Shown here one piece after another: positions 56,958 through 64,000 of a stretch of DNA of 64,000 nt (the first letter of the stretch is position 1; the number at the start of each line of letters is the position of its first letter). The translations under genes and the position numbers were made by a program. Location of the stretch: contig NBBA01000012.1 in the NCBI GenBank assembly GCA_002794785.1, forward strand, positions 186,001-250,000, in the 5' to 3' direction. The notes below the pieces were generated by a model. The model did not search any database. It saw only the letters and a list, made by a program, of their open reading frames with translations, and was not told the DNA's origin. This stretch comes from Coniferiporia sulphurascens. Taxonomy: Eukaryota > Basidiomycota > Agaricomycetes > Hymenochaetales > Hymenochaetaceae.

Positions 56958-58954
56958 TGGTCCTCCATAGGTTCGTCTTTGGGTCCCTCAACTGCTTCTA
57001 GAATCTGGCGAAAGCACTGTTTCTTGGGGCATTGAGGGAGTGTGGCAGGGTGGTCACCTTTGCAGTTGATGCAGTAGCAGGGATGAGGGCACTGGTCGCC
57101 CTTGGTGGCTTCGGAGGTGCAGGATGCGCAAGACTTACGGTGGTTGTGGGATAAATGTCCACCTCTGCAGTCCATGCAGCAGGGCTGGGCATGGCAGCCT
57201 TTCGTCCCATGGCCTAGGCCCTGGCAGCGCTCACATTGGGTGAGGCTGGGGCGATAGGGCGGGACCGAGAGGGAGAGGGCAGAGCCAAACAGCCAAACTC
57301 GTGGGCACTTGAGGAGTTGCACACAGATTGAGCCGTCTGGGTCGGAGAAGGAGAAAGCCATGGGGCACTTCTGGAGGGTCGGGAGGTGATCCTCTGTGGC
57401 GGCAAAGTGGGGGTTGATGACAAAGTCGACAGGGCGGAGAGCCGGGTTGTTCCGGATTTCGGCCATGAGGGCCTTTGGGGATATGGTGTGGCCATTCTGG
57501 CCAAAGAGGTAGTCCACACATGGCACCATAGAGATGCGGAGGGAGGACTGGGGGTGAGGGTGAACCAGGTGGAGATTTGGTTGGCTGTTGTGGATAGACA
57601 CCTGTCACACATATGGGCCACAAATGCCGTGGAGTGGCGATCAATGATTGTGTTGGTGGCGGGAGAGGCAGAGGCTGGTCGCTTGGCGAAGGAGGTCACA
57701 AGGTTCCCCTTCACATTGAAGGAGGATGCGAGGACTGTGACCTGGTCAGCGGTGGGTAGGGCAGAGAAGAACTCACAGGCTGTGGCTGTGAGGCGCATAG
57801 CTGGGAGCTGCAGCTCAGTTTTGGGGACAACGGCGGGAATGAGGACCAGGGTTGGGTCCTTGGCGTAAACCGGAGGTGGGGGCGGGACCTGGCGTTGCTT
57901 TTTCTTCTTTTTGTGGGTCACTGTTGTAAAGACCATGCCCGGGGTTGGTGCAATGGGGTTGGGGTTGGAGGAGGTTGGTGTGGCCGGGACAGCTGCCACC
58001 TGGGCGTAGGAGGGTGTCGGTGCCGTGGTGTTAGTGGTCTGGGTGGTGGTGGTGGCAGCCTGGGCCTTCTGGGCCTGTGGGGCATGGGGCATGGGCTGGT
58101 TGACAAGGGTTGAGACCTGCCAGGAGATGGAGGCTACCTCTGTGGACAGCTGTTTGACAATATTGGTCAGTGCAGCCACATCGGGTGAGACGTTAGTGGT
58201 TCTGGGGGTCCTGGGGAGGGCAGAGGGTTGGGGGGCGGTGGTCAGGGTCCTTTGTTGGGGGCAAGCTGGGGCAAAGGGCGCTGGTAGGGAGGCTTCCGCC
58301 CCCCCCTTGCGATGTTGTAGGCCATCTCAATGTTGCATGAGATGATGTACTGGGGGTCCTTCTCGTCTCTCAAAACTCCGGCAATAGTCTGTTGGACATT
58401 CCAGAGGAGGTCGCCTACAAACTTGGCCATGGCTCGGTCGATTTCTTCGGGGTTGTAGTGGTGGGTCTTCCTATCGAAGTCCTCCAGTGCTCGGGAGATG
58501 GTGTACATGAAGCCCGAGGTGTGCAGCTCGAACTGGGCTCGAGGGCGGGGTCGGGGGTGTGTGGGGACAGGTTTTTGGACGACCTCTTGTTGGTGAGTGG
58601 TGGTGAAGGTGTGTGTGGGTTCTCGAGGATGTCCTCCATTTCACCCTGCTCATTGGAACTGGCTGGGGGGTTGGAGCCTACAGAGGGGGGGCGGCTGACA
58701 TGCTCAAATGTGCAGGTAAACTCTGTGTTCGAGACTCCAATGACTGGGGATGGGGCAAGATGGAGCGCATCTGGGGACGATGCCGGGAGACCTGGATCGA
58801 TTTGGGCAGGGGTGGGGGTCGTGCCGTGCAAAGCGGCGGTGACGTTGGCAGCGGCCCTGGCGGCCCTATCTGCATCGGCACTGGCCGATGAGGGAGGTGG
58901 GAGGCATGGACGAGTCGAGCGAAGAGCATTCCAGTACCCACTGGGGTTCGACAT
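56954..58954 (-). pseudogene. LINE ORF1 (L17, family C)
   Basis: MSNPSGYWNAL start at 58954; Pro/Ser/Thr-rich N-terminus; a frame change near 58500; MYTISRALEDFDRKT and LLWNVQQTIAGVL (58508-58390); a frame change near 58200; then MAALTNIVKQLSTEVASIS, a basic KKKKK patch (~57905), and the LRISMVPCVDYLFGQN block. The zinc cluster is complete: CERCQGLGHGTKGC, CCMDCRGGHLSHNHRKSC, CINCKGDHPATLPQC (57240-57030). It ends MEDQ at 56954-56956. Family C lacks the long glutamine run of family A at the equivalent place. Confidence 0.86.
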
Positions 58955-59024
58955 TGTTGAGGAGTTTTAGCTGCCTGCAAAAATTTCGATGGTGGTGGTT
59001 ACTGGTCAAGAAGGATGTCCCACA

Positions 59025-59290
59025 CGAAAGTCATTTGTAACTGCTGCACGCCAACTCGGTTCCACCCCCCATGTCCAGGTGTTCACAGATGGCTCCCACA
59101 TTGAAAATAAGTCGGGCTCAGCCATCTGTGCTATGCTCGGCCACACCCGACTCAGGTCCTGCCGACTGGAGTCCCCCACCTGTGCCACAGCCACAGACAC
59201 TGAGGAATTCTCCCTTGCCACGGCCCCGGGATGGGTAGCATGCCGCCTCCCAGTGCAACTGCATGTCGCATCAGACATCTTCTTCCTGTC
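59025..59290 (+). mobile_element. L14, third piece: RNase H N-terminal part
   Basis: It joins in frame with the end of the previous L14 piece and encodes GSTPHVQVFTDGSHIENKSGSA, TEEFSL and DIFFLS. It ends at TCTTCTTCCTGTC (59278-59290), the TSD of L18. Confidence 0.86.
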
Positions 59291-60134
59291 CTTTTTTATT
59301 TATTTATTATTCCTACTGAGCTACACAATACACCTGCGGCCCTGTAGGGGCCGCCTGTAAACTACCTAACTACTGAGGCACCCGTCATCACTCATCGAGT
59401 GAAACTGGGTGGGGCACATGCCTCCTGAGGGAGGCCTAGTGGGCTTATGTGCCCTATTCGGTGACAGAGGGTGGGGAGAGAAGGAGGCATACATATCGCA
59501 ACTAATTTTTAACCAGACCAAGTGAAGACAAGATCAGGAAAAGACAGTCCCTTAGAAGAGGAAAGGAGTGGCTGCAGGTGCCATAGAAGAAACCAATGGG
59601 GGATCCGAAGGGCAGTCAAGAGTCAGAGGGAAATGGTGGGAGCGTACCTGAGAGCTCCAAAAGGGCCGGGTCCGCGTCCTGAGTCCTGGATCCTAGCAAC
59701 CTTCGCATGTAGCCCCAGAGGGTGTCCAAGTCGAGGTTGTTGTCCGTGGGGAGTCCGTCTAGTTCCATAACTGCAAAGGCGAGGCGAATCGCCCCGGCTG
59801 TGCAGTTGGACATTCGGTTGAGGTGGCCTGTGAGGCGTAGCCAGCGCCTTAGTACCAGGAGGTGGTTTTCATCCGCCCATTCCGAATGGTGGACAGGGAG
59901 GGGGTCGCTTCTTGGCCAAATTCGTCTTATCCAGGGCTGGAATGTTTCGCATCCGCCTAGGATGTGTGAGGTTGACTGAGCCGGCCACGGTGGGTGGTTG
60001 TGCCACCTGCAGTGGGAGATCAGGCTGTGTCTTCGCCAGTAAGCTGAGTCAAAGCTCAGCCAGTAGCCCCCATAGGGACCGGCTTGACAGAGGACCTGTG
60101 CTACTGCAGTGAGCTCCGAGCGGGGGTGGTCGAC
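59291..60134 (-). mobile_element. L18: 844-bp 5'-truncated family-B LINE
   Basis: TTTATTTATT-type tail, perfect GC hairpin (59336-59354), family-B 3' UTR, and the ORF2 C-terminus (stop 59616-59618, LLELSGTLPPFPSDS) up to the ELTAVAQVLC region. It is flanked by the 13-bp TSD TCTTCTTCCTGTC (59278-59290, 60135-60147). Confidence 0.91.
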
Positions 60135-60805
60135 TCTTCTTCCTGTCTGATTCGCTGACTGCCCTCCACCTATTTCGCACTTGGGCTGCTGCCCCCAGCG
60201 CCCACCTCCTCCACATCTGGAAAGCAGGTGTGGAGACTCTGCTGGACTCATACCCCCAGCTCACCATTCATTTCGTATGGTGCCCCAGCCACTTGGACAT
60301 CCCTGGCAATGAATGGGCTGACATGGAAGCGAAGCTGGCAACAGAGCTCCCCCCCCCCAATCTCAAACCCTCCACCTCAGCACTAAAAGAAGTCGCTGTC
60401 CACACCCTCATGGAACGATGGACCTCTTCGTTAGCCCGTCCCCTCGCCTCAACTGCTGACAAGTATCTGGCAGTTCATGGCCTCCCCTCACACCGACCGT
60501 GAAAGCTACTCATGCATTCAGTCAACCACCCCTACAGCGAGTTATCTGCAGTTGCTCAGGTCCTCTGCCATGCCGGTCCCTACAGGGGTTACTGGCTGAG
60601 CTTCAACTCAGCCTACTGATGCAGGCACAGCCTGATCTCGCACTGCAGGTGGCACAACCACCCCCCATGGCCCACGCAGTCGACCGCCCACATCCTCGGT
60701 GGCTGCAGTACCTTCCACTCGTGGATATGGCGCATGTGGCCACCGCATGACCCCCTCCCAGTCCACCATTCAGAGTGGGCCGACGAAAAACCGCCTCCTG
60801 GTTCT
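60135..60805 (+). mobile_element. L14, fourth piece: RNase H C-terminal part and Cys/His domain
   Basis: Resumes with FLSDSLTALHLFRTW, WCPSHLDIPGNEWADME (PGH changed to PSH), then a TGA near 60500 and another near 60618, HCRWHNHPPWPTQ and HILGGC. It ends at GCCTCCTGGTTCT (60793-60805), the TSD of L19. Confidence 0.86.
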
Positions 60806-61128
60806 TTTTTTATTTTTATTATTTTATTATTATTATTCCTGCAGTATTACATAATTACAAGCTGCCCCCCCGAAGGGGGGGCCCTAACTACATAACAATG
60901 GAGGCGCCCGTCATCACACAACATGCAAAACTGGGTGGGGCCCTGCTCCCCAAAGGGTGCCAAGGTGGGAAGGGCCCCTATTTAGGAGAAAAGGAGGAGA
61001 AGGAGAGAGGAATACATATCGCTACAACAAAACCAAGCAGATGAGGGCAGGTAATGGGGGTAACTTAGAATTGGAAAGGGAGGGTGAGAGCACCGGCCGG
61101 GACATATGTGGGAGAGTCCGAAAGGCAG

Positions 61129-61766
61129 TCACAGAGCAGAGGAAAGGGGAGGAAGCGCACCTGAAAGCTCCAAGAGAGCCGGGCCTGGGTCCTGGGAACA
61201 GGGTCCAAGCATACGACTCATGTAATCCCAGAGGAGGTCCAGGTCCATATCTTCGTCAGTTGGGTGTCCCTCCAGCTCCATCGCAGTGAAGGCCAAGCAG
61301 ATGGTGGTGGAGGTGCAGTCAGAGAGGCAGGTCATGTGTCCTGTCAGCTTTAGCCAGCGATGCAGAGCCTGGAGGCGGTTTTCGTCAGCTCACTCGGTGT
61401 GGTGGGTCGGGAGAGGGTCATGTGGTGGCCAGACCTTATGGATCCATGGCCGGAAAGTGCGGCATCCGTCCAGGACGTGGGCGGTGGATTGAGCAGGCCA
61501 GGGGGGGTGGTTGTGCCATCGGCAATGTGAGATCAGACCATGCCTGTGTCAGTAGACTGAGTCAAAGCTCAGCCAGTAACCCCATAGGGACCGGCACGGC
61601 AGAGGATCTGGGCAACTGCCGAGAGCTCTTTTCGTGGGTGGTCGACCGAGTGCGTTAACAGCTTACAGGGTCGGTGGGAGGGGGCCCCATTGACCACGAG
61701 ATATTTGTTGGCAGTCGAGGCTAGAGGGCGGGCGAGTGAGAGTGACCATCGTTCCATCAGAGTGTT
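61129..61766 (-). pseudogene. LINE ORF2 C-terminal remnant in L19
   Basis: From about 61766 it encodes NTLMERWSLSLARPLASTANKYL, then ELSAVAQILCRAGPYG and, after a frame change near 61585, the HCRWHNHPPWPAQ region, ending LLELSGALPPLSSAL at 61129-61131. RNase H catalytic parts are missing. An open frame continues upstream into the non-LINE module (to 61955), which would make a chimeric peptide, though without a recognised start context. Confidence 0.75.
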
Positions 61767-63050
61767 GACCAGAATTAAAGGGCGCCCTTGTGGGACCCCA
61801 CTATGCATACACCTTCCTCGTGACATAGATGCCTGACTGGTAGGACTTATACCCGACATGCTGTCCTCTACGGCATGCTGGATTGGGAAGGGTGTGCCGC
61901 GCCAGGGAGACATTCTGGGTGAGGGTCGCGGCGCTGTAGGCACTACCCCACCCATTGGGTGCCCCCCCTACCCTACACATTCCCCCCCTTACCCCGCTTT
62001 CCACTGTAGAGTGCTGCTAGTTTCTGGGAATCAACTTAAGCACACAATAGGACTTACTCCTATGCGCACCCATGCCAGATTTAGTGCTCTGGAGCCAGTG
62101 GAGGGAACTATCCCCCACCGCTACAGCTTGCTCCATAATGGAGGGGTTTCCTAGGCCCCCCCGGAGTTTCCTGTTCCCCGGCACACGCTTCAGAGCCCCG
62201 AGGGGGAATACTCAGGCACAAGGCCCACTTCTGGATCCGCAATGTACTGGAGTTGACATGTTGCCCTCGCTTGGACCCTGGCACTTGTTACAGCCGCCAG
62301 GGATTCCGCTCAGACTAACCACCTCTCGAGGGGTACCAGCGTCCTTCCCACTTCGATGGGAGAGGGCCAGCTACCAGGGACTTCCCGCGAATGCTAGGTG
62401 AGCCCCAGCGTTATCCCCCCAAGAGGCCCATGGTGGCCTGTCGCTTTTGCGTCGGCTGGTTCTTACCACAACGCCATGTGTTATGAAGCCCCTATCTCCT
62501 TATATCAACTAGTGACATCATCAGAGACCCTTTTGGGATTTGGGGCGGCAGTTTTTATGGTTTGTCATGCCAAGGACAACACGGCCCCAGGATTTTAAGT
62601 CCCGACCCGAAGGTCAGATCCGAGTTTCCTCGAACCCGAGGTCTCCCGACCGAAGCCGACCACTGAAGGGCAGAGGGTTACCCCCCCCCCCGCATGGGTG
62701 TGGGGACGTTAACGTCGTGTCCCCCCCCTAACTGGCAGGCGTACACCCCTTGCGCCGCCCAGAGGTGGACCAGCAGGCATGCCATCCTCGAGAAGGTCAG
62801 CACAGATGTGAGAGAGGATCATCCTCACCGAGTCTCCCCCCCAAGAGGACGTTAACGACGGGTCCCCATGCCAGCTGGCAGACGCAAGCGCCTGTCTCCC
62901 GCCATCCAACGACACCGTTACAGCGCCTTGGCGACCGGCCAGCTGCCCTCCCTATAAGGGTGGGCAGTCGGATTGCCTTCTCTCATGTAGCCCCAGTAGT
63001 ATACCAGAGATGGACACAGGTTGCTGCGACTGACCAGAGACGACCCCAGA
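61767..63050 (-). other. Non-LINE module of L19, unknown origin
   Basis: GC-rich, about 1.28 kb, with no long ORF carrying family motifs on either strand. It has a direct repeat with the core GACGTTAACG at 62705 and 62848 (143 bp apart), the first within a near-palindrome of GGGGACGTTAACGTC type, and C runs at 62681-62691 and 62720-62728. On the minus strand CAGTGGTCGG (~62670) and GGTTCGAGG (~62637) are spaced like pol III A and B boxes, which is weak evidence. It may be captured host sequence, another repeat, or a non-autonomous element body. Confidence 0.5.
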
Positions 63051-63091
63051 GCGAAGGTGAGATGGTGGTGGTAAGAGGACAAGAAGGATGT

Positions 63092-63657
63092 GCCTCCTGG
63101 TTCTGCACCATTGGCTCAAGCTGACAGGGCACCTGAACCGCCTCTCTAACTGCGCCACAGGCGCCATCCGGCTGGCATTTGCTGCGATGGACCTGGATGG
63201 CCACCCTACCAACGAGGATATGGACCTGGACCTCCTATGGGATTACATGTGTCATATGCTCAGACCTCGAACCCAGGACTCGGACCCAGCCCTTATGGAG
63301 CTATCAGGTATGCTCCCCCCCTTTCCGCTTGAATAGTGCCTGCCTTTTGGATCCCCCTTGATACGTCTCGGCCGGTGCTCACGCCCCCCCTTTCCTTTTC
63401 TAAGCTTCTTACTTTGACCTGCCCTTACCCACCTGGTTTGTTCGTAGTGATATGTATTCCTCCTTCTCTTGTGTTTCTTCTTATTCAATAGGGGCCCTAC
63501 ACACTTCAGCACCCTTTGGGGAGCAGGGCCCCACCCAGTTTTGTGTGATGCACAATGACGGGTGCCTCCATTGTTATGTAGTTAGGGCCCCCCCTTCAGG
63601 GGGGCAGCTTGTAATTATGTAATACTGCAGGAATAATTTAAAAAAAAAAAAAAAAAA
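63092..63657 (+). mobile_element. L14, 3' end: ORF2 C-terminus, 3' UTR, tail
   Basis: Resumes with the LTGHLNRLSN region, ends LLELSGMLPPFPLE (stop 63334-63336), then the 3' UTR with G/C hairpin (63589-63604) and an 18-nt A tail. The following GGGCTGCCAGTGT (63658-63670) matches 48021-48033 before the L14 leader. Confidence 0.9.
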
Positions 63658-64000
63658 GGGCTGCCAGTGTTGAGAGGCCTTTGGAACACATACGTTCCAC
63701 ATGTGGTTTGAAGGTGAGGCTCGCATCCCACCAGATCCCCAGCCAGCGCAGGGGGTTGGTGGGTCAGATCGGGTGTCGGCATCGATTTGTATTCCGGCAG
63801 TGTCCCAGTGGTGGTAGCCAGTATGTCGCCTAGGCGGGTGGAAGTGGAGGGCCTCCGTTTTTGCTGTTTCGATGTTGAGACCGATTTGGCGAAAGAGGCA
63901 GTCAAGTTGTTGGTATGCCTGTGTGAGGGATCTACAGTTAGCTGTCACCAAGGTGCCTACACAGGCAATGAGATGGTCATCAACGTATGCTAGCAGTTGT
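63658..64000 (-). mobile_element. L12, part 3: family-B LINE RT fragment, runs off window
   Basis: Minus-strand RT C-terminal region, then the segment with ANCRSLTQAYQQLDCLFRQ and IGLNIETAKTEALHFH (63951-63830). It is continuous with 48020 once L14 is removed. The YxDD motif should lie just beyond the window edge. Confidence 0.86.

Larger units (their letters stand above)
52629..59024 (-). mobile_element. L17: full-length family-C LINE (6.4 kb)
   Basis: ATT-rich tail (52630-52665), G/C hairpin (near 52688-52706), 3' UTR, ORF2, ORF1 and the conserved leader ending ACATCCTTCTTGACCAG (complement, from 59018). The flanks CGAAAGTCATT (52618-52628 and 59025-59035) are an 11-bp TSD inside L14. The least damaged full-length LINE of the window. 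Confidence 0.92.
60806..63091 (-). mobile_element. L19: chimeric LINE-ended element (2286 bp)
   Basis: A single insertion: GCCTCCTGGTTCT flanks both sides (60793-60805, 63092-63104). Its 3' 960 bp is family-C LINE (A/T tail, G/C hairpin near 60866-60881, 3' UTR, ORF2 end). Its 5' tip reads ACATCCTTCTTG like the autonomous LINE leader. Between them lie ~1.27 kb with no resemblance to any LINE here. It cannot encode the retrotransposition proteins, so if mobile it would use those of a family-C LINE. Confidence 0.85.

Noticed and set aside
62072..62401. 109-aa protein in the L19 module
   Set aside because: No family motif, no promoter or splice support, and overlapping ORFs of similar quality occur in other frames.

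Overview
The window reads as a fungal, most likely basidiomycete (Agaricomycetes-type), repeat nest. The reasons are a Kyakuja-Dileera-Zisupton (KDZ) transposase with a CxC2 cysteine cluster, short GT-AG introns in the only gene-like loci, CT-rich leaders, and dense Tad1/I-like LINEs that carry an RNase H domain. I see no convincing host housekeeping gene. Almost every base lies in a transposable element.

LINE copies are called L1-L19 here and fall into three related families. A and C share a 3' end with a G/C-run hairpin. B has a different 3' hairpin. The full plan, visible in L4, L10 and L17, is: conserved ~50-70 nt leader, ORF1 (gag-like, three zinc knuckles), ATGA stop-start overlap, ORF2 (APE endonuclease, reverse transcriptase (RT), RNase H, C-terminal Cys/His domain), 3' UTR hairpin, then (AAT)n/poly(A) tail; about 6.4 kb in all.

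Layout: 1-2651 L1 (-, ORF1/endonuclease, split by a solo LTR); 2652-4692 L2 (+); 4693-5467 and 21348-22860 the two halves of L3 (-), split by a 15.88-kb KDZ transposon at 5468-21347. The transposon has ~1.9-kb terminal inverted repeats (TIRs), a 9-bp target duplication, a broken transposase (-), two gene-like cargo loci (+) and its own solo LTR. Then L4 (22861-29265, -, full length), L5, L6 and L7 (-), L8 (-), L9 (+), L10 (36883-43815, +, full length, with a third solo LTR) and L11.

From 44003 to the window end one family-B copy, L12 (-), is opened twice: by L13 (44756-46788) and by L14 (+, 48034-63657). L14 is itself opened by L15 (which contains L16), L17 (full length, family C), L18 and L19. 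L19 is a chimera whose 5' 1.3 kb is unrelated to the LINEs. Target-site duplications (TSDs) of 11-16 bp support most of these steps.

The elements look dead. Frameshifts are common, and CpG transitions have made stop codons from CGA and replaced catalytic aspartates in several RTs and in the KDZ transposase. The likely setting is methylated heterochromatin.
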